Of a stretch of DNA of 64,000 nucleotides, positions 1-8,759 are shown in pieces. A model generated the notes under the pieces. It saw only the letters and a program-made list of their open reading frames with translations, had not been told where the DNA came from and made no database searches. The stretch is from Clavibacter michiganensis. Its GTDB lineage: Bacteria; Actinomycetota; Actinomycetes; Actinomycetales; Microbacteriaceae. The stretch is taken from the NCBI RefSeq assembly GCF_016907085.1, contig NZ_JAFBBJ010000001.1:930001-994000 (forward strand). Reading direction: 5' to 3'. Positions within the stretch are counted from its first letter, which is position 1. Each line of letters opens with the position of its first letter. The position numbers and the translations under genes are program-made.

Positions 1-146
1 CGCGGATGCCGGTCGGCGACCATGCGGACCGTGGTGGTCGGGGCGACGTTCCAGGACGGTGCCGGGTCGTCGCCCTCGACGTCGTCGACCGCCCAGTCCC
101 CGACGAGGTCGCCCGTCGCCCGCGCCACCACGAATCTCCCGCACAT
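1..146 (-). CDS. SRAP (SOS response-associated peptidase / HMCES) family protein, 5' part only
   Basis: Only the first 48 codons lie in the window; the gene continues past the left edge. The product starts MCGRFVVAR and has WNVAPTTTVRMV about 35 residues later. Both are signatures of the SRAP family (YedK/HMCES). In that family Cys2, exposed after Met removal, covalently crosslinks to abasic sites in single-stranded DNA and so protects replication forks. Cys2 is present. The gene follows trpD on the same strand with a 47-base gap and a weak ribosome site, so it may be read from the trpD promoter. The family call is firm although the gene is truncated by the window edge. Confidence 0.8.
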   Translation of the reverse strand, partial: MCGRFVVARATGDLVGDWAVDDVEGDDPAPSWNVAPTTTVRMVADRHP

Positions 147-193
147 GCGTCCATCATCCGCCGCACGGCGGACATCGTCCGCGGCGATGCCGA

Positions 194-1249
194 TCAGGCG
201 CGCGTCGCGGCCGCCCACTCCTCGAGCTTCGCGGCGGCGCGGCCGGAGTCCACCGCGTCGGCGGCGACCGCGACCTTCTCGCGCAGCCGGCGCGCCATCG
301 GCTGCTGCACGCGCGTCGGATCCCCCATCAGGTCGAAGGCCTCGAGGCCGGCCGCCGCGTTCAGCAGCACCACGTCGCGCTGCGGACCGGGCTCTCCGGC
401 GAGGACGCGGCGGATCACCCCCGCGTTCTCCTCCACCCCCTCGCCGAGGAGCGCCTCGATGGGAGCTCGGGGGATCCCGAGCTCGAGCGGGTCGAGGTCG
501 TGCTCGGTGACCGCGCCCCGGCTGACCTCCCAGATGTGGCTGTGCCCGGTGGTCGTCAGCTTGTCGATCCCGTCGTCGCCGCGGTAGACGAGCGCGGTGG
601 CGCCGCGGGTCCGGAAGACGCCCACCATGAGCGGGACGCGCGAGAGGTCGGCGACGCCCACCGCGGACGCCTCGGGGCGCGCCGGGTTGCAGAGCGGCCC
701 GAGCACGTTGAACAGCGTCGAGATGCCGAGCTCGCGCCGGGTGGCCGCGGCATGGCGGAAGCCCGGGTGGAAGAGGGCGGCGTGCGCGTACGTGATGCCG
801 GTCTCGCGCAGCACCTCCGCGACGCGCTCGGGCGTGATGGTGAGGTCGACCCCGAGGGCCGTCAGCACGTCGGACGCGCCCGAGGCGGAACTCGCCCCGC
901 GGTTCCCGTGCTTGATCACGGGGACGCCCGCGGCGGCGGCGATGACCGAGGCCACGGACGAGATGTTGAGGACGGCGCCGTAAGGGTCGCCTCCCGTGCC
1001 CACGATGTCGAGCGCACGCGGATCGGCGTCGAGTGGCAGGGCCTCCTCGAGGACGGCGTCGCGGAAGCCGACGATCTCGTCGACGGTCTCGCCCGAGGCC
1101 CGCAGCGCGACCAGGAGGCCGCCCAGCTGCGCGGGAGTGGCCTCCCCGCGCATCACCTGGCGCATGGCCCACGTGGACTCGGACACCGACAGGTGGCGCC
1201 CCTCGATGAGCGTGGTGATGAGCGCGGGCCAGGTCGGGGCGGAGGGCAT
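194..1249 (-). CDS. trpD: anthranilate phosphoribosyltransferase
   Basis: This enzyme transfers phosphoribose from PRPP to anthranilate, the second step of tryptophan synthesis, in the cytosol. The 351-residue protein has the usual length and the family hallmarks: GTGGD at residues 84-88 (PRPP binding), NISS at 95-98, and the KHGNRGASSASGASD stretch at 113-127. It stands apart from other trp genes here, as in many actinobacteria. The start is ATG at 1249, seven bases after a TAGGCT -10 box, so the mRNA is probably leaderless. There is then no room for a trp attenuator. Confidence 0.95.
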   Translation of the reverse strand: MPSAPTWPALITTLIEGRHLSVSESTWAMRQVMRGEATPAQLGGLLVALRASGETVDEIVGFRDAVLEEALPLDADPRALDIVGTGGDPYGAVLNISSVASVIAAAAGVPVIKHGNRGASSASGASDVLTALGVDLTITPERVAEVLRETGITYAHAALFHPGFRHAAATRRELGISTLFNVLGPLCNPARPEASAVGVADLSRVPLMVGVFRTRGATALVYRGDDGIDKLTTTGHSHIWEVSRGAVTEHDLDPLELGIPRAPIEALLGEGVEENAGVIRRVLAGEPGPQRDVVLLNAAAGLEAFDLMGDPTRVQQPMARRLREKVAVAADAVDSGRAAAKLEEWAAATRA

Positions 1250-1262
1250 GGCGATCAGCCTA
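1250..1262 (-). promoter_or_regulatory. putative -10 box of a leaderless trpD promoter
   Basis: On the minus strand TAGGCT (1262-1257) is followed by a 7-base spacer and then the trpD ATG at 1249. A transcript starting 7 bases after a -10 hexamer would begin at the start codon. No Shine-Dalgarno sequence is visible. No clear -35 was recognised. Confidence 0.5.
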
Positions 1263-1324
1263 ACGAGCGGCTGGATCGGATCTCACGGGCGGCCGGGTGG
1301 GCGTCCGGTGTCGCCGGGCTAGGT

Positions 1325-1337
1325 CATAATGGAACCT
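1325..1337 (+). promoter_or_regulatory. putative -10 box of a leaderless ctaE promoter
   Basis: CATAAT at 1325-1330 lies 7 bases before an in-frame GTG at 1338. The upstream ATG at 1329 overlaps this -10 box, so it would not be on the transcript. This favours GTG 1338 as the true start. Confidence 0.45.
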
Positions 1338-1967
1338 GTGACGACCACCTCAATCTCCCCTGTATCGACCGCGCCGGTGGTGAACCGGCCGAACACGGTC
1401 GCCGTCGGCACCATCGTGTGGCTCGGCAGCGAGGTGATGTTCTTCGCGGGTCTCTTCGCGATCTACTTCACCCTGCGCTCGACGTCCGGCGCCCTGTGGG
1501 AGTTCGAGGCGGGACGCCTCAACGTGCCCTTCTCCCTCGTGAACACGCTCATCCTCGTGTCGAGCTCGTTCACCTGCCAGTTCGGCGTGTTCGCGGCCGA
1601 GCGCCTGCAGGCGCGGGCCACCGGCTGGAAGCCCAGCCAGTGGGGCACCGTCGAGTGGTTCTTCCTCACCTACGCCCTTGGCGCGATCTTCGTCGTGGGT
1701 CAGATCTTCGAGTACGCCACCCTCGTCACGGAGGGCATCACGCTCAGCAGCAATGCCTACGGCTCGGCGTTCTACATGACCACGGGCTTCCACGGCCTGC
1801 ACGTCACCGGCGGACTCATCGCCTTCCTCCTCGTCATCGGGCGCATCTTCGCCGTCCGGTCGATGGGGCACAGGGAGGCGACGAGCGCCATCGTCGTGTC
1901 CTACTACTGGCACTTCGTCGACGTCGTCTGGATCGGGCTCTTCCTGGTCATCTACGTCCTCAAATAG
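1338..1967 (+). CDS. ctaE: cytochrome c oxidase (aa3) subunit III
   Basis: Subunit III of the aa3 terminal oxidase, a membrane protein of about 209 residues with five predicted helices, which is usual for actinobacteria. Family features include [17 protein letters not shown] near the N-terminus and [11 protein letters not shown] in the second half. It is the first gene of ctaE-qcrC-qcrA-qcrB; in actinobacteria this complex III/IV set forms a bcc-aa3 supercomplex. The other oxidase subunits (ctaC, ctaD, ctaF) lie about 7 kb away on the other strand. The reading frame also opens at ATG 1329, but a -10 box covers that codon, so GTG 1338 is preferred. Confidence 0.95.
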   Translation: MTTTSISPVSTAPVVNRPNTVAVGTIVWLGSEVMFFAGLFAIYFTLRSTSGALWEFEAGRLNVPFSLVNTLILVSSSFTCQFGVFAAERLQARATGWKPSQWGTVEWFFLTYALGAIFVVGQIFEYATLVTEGITLSSNAYGSAFYMTTGFHGLHVTGGLIAFLLVIGRIFAVRSMGHREATSAIVVSYYWHFVDVVWIGLFLVIYVLK

Positions 1968-1993
1968 CACCGAGCGGGAGCATCAACCACAGC

Positions 1994-2794
1994 ATGAGCA
2001 CCAAGACAGCACGCGCCCGTCGAACCGGTCGCCGCAGCCCCCTGACCACCATCGCCCTGCTCGCCATCGGCCTGCTCACCACGGGCGGCGCCTACGCGAT
2101 GATCCAGTCGGGCACCGCGTCGGCCGAGGTCGACCTCAAGTCGGCGCAGACCATCGACGAGGGCCAGAAGCTCTTCGGCTCCAACTGCGCCACGTGCCAC
2201 GGCATGGACGCGACCGGCACCGGCGTGGCCCCGAGCCTCATCGGCGTCGGCGCGGCCTCCGTCGACTTCCAGGTCGGCACGGGCCGCATGCCGCTGCAGG
2301 GCACCACGGTCCAGGCGCCCGAGAAGCCCACGCAGTTCACCGACACGCAGGTGAAGCAGCTCGCGGCCTACGTCGCCTCCCTCGCGCCCGGCCCGGCCAT
2401 CCCGGACGGCCAGTACCTCGACGGGAAGGGCGACGCCGCCAACGGCGCCGAGCTCTTCCGCATCAACTGCGCCATGTGCCACAACGTCGCCGCGGCGGGA
2501 GGCGCCCTCACGGAGGGCAAGTTCGCGCCCAGCCTCGAGGGCGTCGCCCCGGTCCACATCTACGAGGCCATGGTCACGGGCCCGCAGAACATGCCGGTCT
2601 TCAACGACACCAACATCTCCCCCGAGGACAAGCGCGACATCATCACGTCGCTGCAGTACATCGAGGAGAACAGCACGGTCGGCGGCGCGAACCTCGGCGG
2701 GCTCGGCCCGGTCTCCGAGGGGCTCTTCATGTGGATCTTCGGCCTCGGCGGCATCGTCGCCCTGACCGTGTGGCTCACGGCCCGGTCCAACTGA
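1994..2794 (+). CDS. qcrC: cytochrome bc1 complex diheme cytochrome c subunit
   Basis: This is the diheme cytochrome c of the actinobacterial bcc complex, which passes electrons from QcrB/QcrA straight to the CuA site of the oxidase. The 266-residue protein has an N-terminal membrane segment (about 17-37), heme-binding CATCH at 65-69 and CAMCH at 159-163, and a C-terminal anchor (about 242-262). Having two CxxCH motifs in one chain is the actinobacterial hallmark that replaces a soluble cytochrome c. ATG 1994 lies 26 bases after the ctaE stop and puts the membrane segment at the expected place. The frame is open far upstream, but that part is antisense to trpD. Confidence 0.95.
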   Translation: MSTKTARARRTGRRSPLTTIALLAIGLLTTGGAYAMIQSGTASAEVDLKSAQTIDEGQKLFGSNCATCHGMDATGTGVAPSLIGVGAASVDFQVGTGRMPLQGTTVQAPEKPTQFTDTQVKQLAAYVASLAPGPAIPDGQYLDGKGDAANGAELFRINCAMCHNVAAAGGALTEGKFAPSLEGVAPVHIYEAMVTGPQNMPVFNDTNISPEDKRDIITSLQYIEENSTVGGANLGGLGPVSEGLFMWIFGLGGIVALTVWLTARSN

Positions 2795-2839
2795 CGCCCG
2801 CATCGATGACCCGCACCAGAACACAGGAGAGGCACGCAC

Positions 2840-3949
2840 ATGGCACACGACGATAAGGACGAGTCGGGCGTCGTCCCCGCGGGCTACGACGCCGGCGAGC
2901 TCGAGCCGGCAGGCCGTGACGTCGTGCTCGCCGGCGGCACCGCCGTCGCCACGCGCGACGCGTTCCAGAACCCCGGCTTCCCGGAGCACCGCCTCCGCGT
3001 CACCGACAAGGACCCGAAGAAGGCGAAGACGGCCGAGCGCGTCGTCTACACCTGGTTCTACCTGTCCATCGTGGGCAGCGTCTTCGCGATCGGCGCCTAC
3101 TTCGGCTTCCCGATCTACGCGGACGACCCGGGGAGCGTGCGCCTGAACAACCTGTTCCTCGGCGTCGGCATCGCGCTGGCCCTCCTCAGCCTGGGCATCG
3201 GCGCCATCCACTGGTCCAAGGCGCTCATGAGCGACCACGAGCTGATCGACGAGCGCCACCCGCAGGGCGGCTCACCCGCCACGCAGGCCCGCGCCGTCGA
3301 GATCTTCGCGCAGGCGAACGAGGAGTCCGGCTTCGGCCGCCGCTCGCTCATCCGCAACAGCCTCATCGGCGCCCTCGTGGCCTTCCCGCTCCCGGCCGTG
3401 ATCCTGTTCCGCGACCTGTACCCGGGCAGCGCCGAGGAGCCCGCCTCCGCCCTCAGCCACACGCTGTGGAAGAAGGGCGAGGTCCTGACCCGCGATCCCT
3501 CCGGCACCCCCATCAAGGCATCGGACGTCACGATCGGCTCCGCGTTCCACGTCATCCCGGCCTCCCTCATGGAGCTCGAGGAGGGCAAGCTCGAGGAGAA
3601 GGCCAAGGCCGCGGTGCTGCTCATGCGCCTCCGCCCCGAGGACCTCGTCGAGTCGCCGGAACGCAAGGGCTGGTCCTACGACGGCATCGTCGCCTACTCC
3701 AAGGTCTGCACGCACGTGGGTTGCCCGGTGGCGCTCTACGAGCAGCAGACCCACCACCTGCTCTGCCCCTGCCACCAGTCCCAGTTCGACGTGACCAACC
3801 ACTGCGAGGTCATCTTCGGACCGGCCAAGCGGCCCCTGCCGCAGCTGCCCATCGCCGTCAACGACGAGGGCTACCTCATTGCACAGAGTGATTTCACCGA
3901 GCCCGTAGGGGCGAGTTTCTGGGAGCGTCGTGGTGACTACAACAGCTGA
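2840..3949 (+). CDS. qcrA: cytochrome bc1 complex Rieske iron-sulfur subunit
   Basis: The Rieske 2Fe-2S subunit accepts electrons from menaquinol. At 369 residues it matches the long actinobacterial form with three membrane helices in the N-terminal half. The C-terminal cluster domain has CTHVGCP at 290-296 and CPCHQS at 309-314. C290, H292, C309 and H312 would bind the cluster, and C295 with C311 would form the stabilising disulfide. An AGGAG-type ribosome site (caggagag) precedes ATG 2840. The 3' end overlaps qcrB by 20 bases, so translation is likely coupled. Confidence 0.96.
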   Translation: MAHDDKDESGVVPAGYDAGELEPAGRDVVLAGGTAVATRDAFQNPGFPEHRLRVTDKDPKKAKTAERVVYTWFYLSIVGSVFAIGAYFGFPIYADDPGSVRLNNLFLGVGIALALLSLGIGAIHWSKALMSDHELIDERHPQGGSPATQARAVEIFAQANEESGFGRRSLIRNSLIGALVAFPLPAVILFRDLYPGSAEEPASALSHTLWKKGEVLTRDPSGTPIKASDVTIGSAFHVIPASLMELEEGKLEEKAKAAVLLMRLRPEDLVESPERKGWSYDGIVAYSKVCTHVGCPVALYEQQTHHLLCPCHQSQFDVTNHCEVIFGPAKRPLPQLPIAVNDEGYLIAQSDFTEPVGASFWERRGDYNS

Positions 3950-5564
3950 TCCGACCACGACGGGTGCTGCCGCGCCCGCCGCCAAGAGCGGAGGCGGCCT
4001 CACCGCCGCCGCCGCCACCTACCTCGACGAGCGCACCAGCGTCAGCGTCGCCGTCAAGGAGTTCGGGCGGAAGATCTTCCCCGACCACTGGTCCTTCATG
4101 CTCGGCGAAGTGGCGCTCTACAGCTTCGTCGTCATCCTGCTCACGGGCACATGGCTGACCTTCTTCTTCAACCCGTCGATGGCGGAGACGCACTACGCCG
4201 GCTCGTACGCGCCTCTCAAGGGCGTCGAGATGTCGGTCGCGATGTCGTCGTCGCTCGACATCTCGTTCGACATCCGCGGCGGACTGCTCATGCGGCAGAT
4301 CCACCACTGGGCGGCGCTGCTGTTCGTGGCGTCCATCGGCCTGCACATGCTGCGCATCTACTTCACGGGTGCGTTCCGCAAGCCACGCGAGCTCAACTGG
4401 TTCATCGGCTTCGTGCTCTTCATCCTCGCGATGGCCGAGGGCTTCACGGGCTACTCGCTCCCCGACGACCTGCTCTCCGGCAACGGCCTGCGGATCATCG
4501 ACGGCATGGTCAAGGGCATCCCGGTCATCGGCACGTGGATCTCGTTCCTGCTCTTCGGCGGCGAGTTCCCGGGCACGCACATCATCCCGAGGCTCTACAC
4601 GCTGCACATCCTGCTGCTGCCGGCGATCCTCGTGGCGTTCCTGGCGCTCCACCTCCTGTTCGTGGTCGTGCACAAGCACACCCAGTTCGCCGGCCCCGGC
4701 CGCACGAACGAGAACGTGGTCGGCGTCCCGGTGCTCCCCACCTTCGCGGCGAAGGCGGGCGGGTTCTTCTTCGTCGTCTTCGGCGTGATCGTCGTGATGG
4801 CGTCGTTCTTCACGATCAACCCGATCTGGAACTACGGCCCCTACGACCCCTCGCCCGTGTCGGCCGGCACCCAGCCCGACTGGTACATCGGCTTCGCGGA
4901 CGGCGCGCTGCGTCTCGTGCCGCCGGGACTCGAGTTCGTGCTGTTCGACCACACGTTCTCGTTCAACATCATCCTGCCGATCACGGTCCTGGGCTTGTTC
5001 ATCGTGCTCGTCGCGCTCTACCCCTTCATCGAGGCGTGGATCACGGGCGACAAGCGCGAGCACCACATCCTCGACCGCCCGCGCAACGCCCCGACGCGCA
5101 CCGCGATCGGCGCCGCCGGCGTCACGTTCTACGCGGTCCTCTGGTCCGCCGCGAGCTCCGACCTCATCGCCACGCACTTCAAGGTGTCGATGGAGGGCGT
5201 CATCCACACGCTGCAGGCGCTGCTGATCCTCGGACCGGTCATCGCCTACCAGGTGGCGAAGCGCATCTGCCTGGCGCTCATGAAGAAGGACCGCGAGATC
5301 GCCCTCCACGGCGTCGAGTCGGGCCGCATCGTGAAGCTGCCCGGCGGCGAGTTCATCGAGGTGCACGAGCAGCTCGACGAGTACGAGCGCTGGTGCCTGG
5401 TCAGCTTCGACGACTACAAGCCGCTCATGATCCGCCCGGACAGCCGTGGACGCATCACGGTCAACCAGCGGGCCCGCGCGGCGCTGTCGAAGTGGTTCTT
5501 CGAGGACCGGATCTCCCCGGTCACCACGAAGGACGTCGAGCGCAGCCACGGCGACCACCACTAG
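3930..5564 (+). CDS. qcrB: cytochrome bc1 complex cytochrome b subunit
   Basis: Cytochrome b holds the two b hemes and the quinol sites of the bcc complex. The 544-residue protein has the extended C-terminal region seen in actinobacterial QcrB. Likely heme ligands are in QIHHWAALLFVASIGLH (residues 123-139) and in helix D (H226 and H241). PDWY, in TQPDWYIGF, corresponds to the PEWY loop of the Qo site. Translation starts at GTG 3930, or GTG 3933, inside the end of qcrA. It is the last gene of the operon and a strong hairpin follows it. Confidence 0.96.
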   Translation: MVTTTADPTTTGAAAPAAKSGGGLTAAAATYLDERTSVSVAVKEFGRKIFPDHWSFMLGEVALYSFVVILLTGTWLTFFFNPSMAETHYAGSYAPLKGVEMSVAMSSSLDISFDIRGGLLMRQIHHWAALLFVASIGLHMLRIYFTGAFRKPRELNWFIGFVLFILAMAEGFTGYSLPDDLLSGNGLRIIDGMVKGIPVIGTWISFLLFGGEFPGTHIIPRLYTLHILLLPAILVAFLALHLLFVVVHKHTQFAGPGRTNENVVGVPVLPTFAAKAGGFFFVVFGVIVVMASFFTINPIWNYGPYDPSPVSAGTQPDWYIGFADGALRLVPPGLEFVLFDHTFSFNIILPITVLGLFIVLVALYPFIEAWITGDKREHHILDRPRNAPTRTAIGAAGVTFYAVLWSAASSDLIATHFKVSMEGVIHTLQALLILGPVIAYQVAKRICLALMKKDREIALHGVESGRIVKLPGGEFIEVHEQLDEYERWCLVSFDDYKPLMIRPDSRGRITVNQRARAALSKWFFEDRISPVTTKDVERSHGDHH

Positions 5565-5599
5565 GCACCACCCCGTCCCCGCTCACGGCGGACGATGAC

Positions 5600-5636
5600 C
5601 GAGAGCCGGTCCGGCGACACGCTGGACCGGCTCTCG
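5600..5636 (+). terminator. hairpin terminator after qcrB
   Basis: Perfect 13-bp stem (5600-5612 with 5624-5636) around an 11-base loop, starting 36 bases after the qcrB stop. It has no T-tract. Confidence 0.7.
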
Positions 5637-5679
5637 TGCGTCCGCCCGCCGCATCCGTCACCACCTTCGAGGAGCACCC

Positions 5680-6597
5680 GTGGATCTCGTCCGGCTCGCA
5701 TCGTGGCTCCGCTGCCCGACCTGCGGCGAGGGCCTCCACGCCGTGCCACCGCTCGTCCTCCGCTGCGACCGCGGCCACGCCGTCGACGTCAACAAGCGGG
5801 GCTACGCCTCCCTGCTCGCGCCGGGCACCCGTGTCACCGGCGACTCGTCCGGAATGCTCGCGGCCCGGAGCGGCTTCCTCGAGCGCGGCCACTACGCGCC
5901 GCTGGTCGACGCGCTGATCCGTGCGCTCACGGCGGCCATGAGCCGTCAGGACGATTCCGCGGCGAGCTCGGCGCTGGCGTCGGCCGGCGGGCTCCGCATC
6001 CTCGACGCCGGATGCGGGACGGGGCACTATCTGCACGGTGTCCTCGACCGGTTCCCCGGTGCGACCGGCCTGGCGGCCGACCTCTCCCCCGCGGCCGTCG
6101 CGATCGCGGTGCGCAGCAGGCACGACGTGGACGGACTGGTCGCCGACACCTGGGCGGCCCTCCCCCTGCGCGACGGCGTGGCCGACGTGATCCTCGACGT
6201 GTTCGCGCCGCGCAACCTGCCCGAGTTCCACCGTGCGCTCAGTCCGGGCGGGCATGTGGCCATCGTCGCCGCTGGGCCGCATCACCTGGCGGAGCTCCGG
6301 GACGAGGGTCGCGCCGTGGGCGTCCAGGAGGACAAGCGGGAGCGCATCCTCGGGGCCGCCGATGCCCTCTTCGAGGCCGTGTCGGAGACGCGCGTGCAGC
6401 GCGTCCTGCGCTTGTCCGATGAGGACGTCGACCTGCTGCTGGGCATGGGTCCGTCCGCCCACCATCCGCCCGGCCAGGACGCCCTCGAGCTGCCCTCCCC
6501 CGTCGACGCGACAGCGGCCGGCGCCATCCGGCAGGGCGTCACGATCGACGTGATGATCCACGTGCTGCGCCGGCGCGAGCGGAACGCCCCGGCCTGA
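5680..6597 (+). CDS. RlmA-type 23S rRNA (guanine-N1)-methyltransferase family protein
   Basis: A SAM-dependent methyltransferase of 305 residues. The N-terminus carries a zinc knuckle, C12-P-T-C15 then C29 and H33, followed by KRGYASLLAPG. That arrangement is typical of the RlmA family, which methylates G745 or G748 of 23S rRNA. The SAM-binding motif DAGCGTG is at 109-115. The length is slightly above the usual 270-300. GTG 5680 has GAGGAG five bases upstream. It stands alone between the qcrB terminator and the phosphatase gene. The family is clear; the exact modified base is not determined here. Confidence 0.82.
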   Translation: MDLVRLASWLRCPTCGEGLHAVPPLVLRCDRGHAVDVNKRGYASLLAPGTRVTGDSSGMLAARSGFLERGHYAPLVDALIRALTAAMSRQDDSAASSALASAGGLRILDAGCGTGHYLHGVLDRFPGATGLAADLSPAAVAIAVRSRHDVDGLVADTWAALPLRDGVADVILDVFAPRNLPEFHRALSPGGHVAIVAAGPHHLAELRDEGRAVGVQEDKRERILGAADALFEAVSETRVQRVLRLSDEDVDLLLGMGPSAHHPPGQDALELPSPVDATAAGAIRQGVTIDVMIHVLRRRERNAPA

Positions 6598-6673
6598 CCC
6601 TCGACCGATCAGGGCACGCCGATGCACGTCGGTCACCCTCCCGAGCGCCACAGCACGCCCGACCGCGGGTAGC

Positions 6674-8182
6674 GTGGTGGACGTCACACTGCTGCTGCCG
6701 GGGGGAAGCGGTTCCCTCGGCGTCGTCCCTCCCGGTGGGGGCCCCGCTCTCGCGACGGGCGGATCCTCTTGCGGATCTCCCGCCGAGCCCGACCCAGGGA
6801 ACACGGACCGCACCTTGCTCGACTCGCTCACCCTCCGCGTGGCCTTCGGCGTCACCACCCTCACGCTGTTCCTGCTGTTCGCCCTCGTGACCTTCCGCAG
6901 CACGCGATCGCCGTTCAGCTTCTGGTGGTGCGCCGCGCTGGCCCTCTTCATGGGCGGCTCGCTCGCCTACCTCCTGGACGGGACGACCGCGCAGGGGTGG
7001 AGCAACCCGCTGGGCAACGGGCTCATCGTGGCCGGTGCGGCGTCGGTGTGGATGGGGAGCCGATCCCTCCGCGAGCGGGAGACGCCCTGGTGGCTCGTGG
7101 CGAGTCCCGCGACGCTCATCACGGTCGTGTCCGCCGCGGACTCCCCTGCCACGAACGACTGGTCCGGCGGTCCGCTCTACCTGGCGCTCATGGCCAGCCT
7201 CATCGGGATGTCCACCCGCGAGATCGTCATGCTGGACGCGGGGCTGTCCCGGACCCGGTGGCCGCTCATCCTGGCGTCGGGGGCGCTGGCGGCCTACTAC
7301 GTGGTCCGGACGGTCGTGTTCCTCGTCGCCGGTCCGCGGAGCGACGCGTTCGTCGAGTGGTTCGGCACCCCGAGCACCACGCTGATCACGATGCTGCTCC
7401 TGGTCGTCGTGTCGTTCAGCATGGCGTCGCTCAGCGGTGAGCAGGTGGCGAAGATGTTCGCCGCGCGGGCCGCGACGTCCCGTCAGGAGCTCGTCGACGG
7501 CGGCGGCGTGCAGCGACGTCTCCTGCCGCAGACCGTCCCGGATCTGCCCGGCTACGAGGTCGCCGGGTCGTGCGTCCCCAGCGGCGCGGTGAGCGGCGAC
7601 TTCTTCGACTGGCAGCGCACGCGGGACGGCCTCGTCGTCACGCTCGCCGACGTCATGGGGAAGGGGGTGGGCGCCGCGATGATCGCGGCGACGGTCCGCG
7701 CCGCGCTCCGCGTCGCCTCCCCCGCCCTCGACCCCGCCCGGACGCTCTCCGTGGTGGATCGCGCGGTGGTGTCGGACCTCGACGCGAACGACGCCTTCGT
7801 CACCCTCCTGCACTTCCGCCTCGACGCCCGCAGCGGGGAGATCGCCCTCGTCGACGCGGGCCACGGGCTCTCCGTCGTCTGCCGCGCCGACGGCCGGCGG
7901 GAGCCCGTGCCGTCGCGTCATCTCCCTCTCGGCGTGCTGGGCACGCAGGAGTGGACCACGACGACCATCCGGCTCGATCCCGGTGACATGCTGCTCGTCT
8001 GCAGCGACGGGGTCCTGGATCTCTTCGACGGCACCTCCGCCTCGATGGACATCGCCGCCCGGACGGCCGCCGGTGCTGCGACCACGGCTCATGCCGCCGT
8101 CACGAGCCTCACGCGCCTGGCGACGACGCCACCCGACGACGTCACCGTCGTGGCGATCCGGCGGGCCGCCTCGCCACGCTGA
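6674..8182 (+). CDS. membrane-anchored SpoIIE-type PP2C serine phosphatase
   Basis: The N-terminal half (about residues 50-255) has roughly six to seven hydrophobic helices. A short linker leads to a PP2C/SpoIIE catalytic domain. Metal-binding aspartates are visible in SGDFFD (308-312), LADVMGKG (324-331) and SDGVLD (444-449). Enzymes of this class dephosphorylate anti-anti-sigma factors or similar partners, often in response to a membrane signal. No sigma, anti-sigma or STAS gene is nearby, so the target is unknown. The start is uncertain: GTG 6674 sits on a possible -10 box (TAGCGT, 6670-6675). Translation may instead begin near TTG 6815, just before the first helix. Confidence 0.82.
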   Translation: MVDVTLLLPGGSGSLGVVPPGGGPALATGGSSCGSPAEPDPGNTDRTLLDSLTLRVAFGVTTLTLFLLFALVTFRSTRSPFSFWWCAALALFMGGSLAYLLDGTTAQGWSNPLGNGLIVAGAASVWMGSRSLRERETPWWLVASPATLITVVSAADSPATNDWSGGPLYLALMASLIGMSTREIVMLDAGLSRTRWPLILASGALAAYYVVRTVVFLVAGPRSDAFVEWFGTPSTTLITMLLLVVVSFSMASLSGEQVAKMFAARAATSRQELVDGGGVQRRLLPQTVPDLPGYEVAGSCVPSGAVSGDFFDWQRTRDGLVVTLADVMGKGVGAAMIAATVRAALRVASPALDPARTLSVVDRAVVSDLDANDAFVTLLHFRLDARSGEIALVDAGHGLSVVCRADGRREPVPSRHLPLGVLGTQEWTTTTIRLDPGDMLLVCSDGVLDLFDGTSASMDIAARTAAGAATTAHAAVTSLTRLATTPPDDVTVVAIRRAASPR

Positions 8183-8264
8183 ACCCCGGAATCGCAGCTC
8201 GTGTCGCCCCCGTCGCCATCGCCGCGGCTCCGTCGGCGGCCCGGCTCCGCCGCGCACCGGACGC

Positions 8265-8300
8265 GACGAAGCCCGGCCCCCTCGGGGGCCGGGCTTCGTC
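8265..8300. terminator. bidirectional hairpin terminator between convergent genes
   Basis: Perfect 16-bp stem (8265-8280 with 8285-8300) and a 4-base loop. It lies between the end of the phosphatase gene (plus strand) and the end of the GNAT gene (minus strand), so it can serve both. No T-tract is present. Confidence 0.78.
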
Positions 8301-8317
8301 GATGCGTCAGCGAGCGT

Positions 8318-8755
8318 CTAGCGCAAGAGCTTCTTGTAGAACTCGGCCGTCCGCTCGTAACCGAGGCGCTTGTAGAACTCGCCCGCCCGACGCGTGCTCA
8401 TCGTGATCTGCCCGACGCCGCGATCCCCGCACAGCCGTTCGACCGCGCCGACCAGCGCGGACCCCGTCCCGGCGCTGCGCGCCGTGGTGTCGACCACGAG
8501 CTCCTCGAGGTGCGCGCTCAGCCCACCCGCGTACAGGAGCCGCGACACCACGAGGTACGCGTAGCCGACGACCCGGCCGCCGTCCTCGGCGACCAGCAGG
8601 ACGTCCCGTCCCACGTCCTTGTTGGCACGGAGGATGTGGGAGAACGTGACGTCGAAGTCGTCCCGAGTCGCCGGGGCGTTGATCATGTCGAGCTGCTGGC
8701 AGAGGGCGAAGACCGCGTCCCCGTCCGATGCCTGGGCGTGCCGGATGTCGACCAT
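8318..8755 (-). CDS. GNAT family N-acetyltransferase
   Basis: A compact 145-residue acetyltransferase covering one GNAT domain. The central part (about 65-110) has the strand pattern LLVAEDGGRVVGYAYLVVSRLLYAGG followed by LEELVVDTTARSAGTGSALV. This is the acetyl-CoA pyrophosphate loop, in a degenerate Q/RxxGxG/A form. The end, FYKRLGYERTAEFYKKLL, is typical of GNATs acting on small molecules or peptides. It is the last gene of the minus-strand cta operon, four bases after ctaF, so it is probably co-transcribed. Nothing shows the substrate or ties it to oxidase assembly. Confidence 0.8.
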   Translation of the reverse strand: MVDIRHAQASDGDAVFALCQQLDMINAPATRDDFDVTFSHILRANKDVGRDVLLVAEDGGRVVGYAYLVVSRLLYAGGLSAHLEELVVDTTARSAGTGSALVGAVERLCGDRGVGQITMSTRRAGEFYKRLGYERTAEFYKKLLR

Positions 8756-8759
8756 CGGA

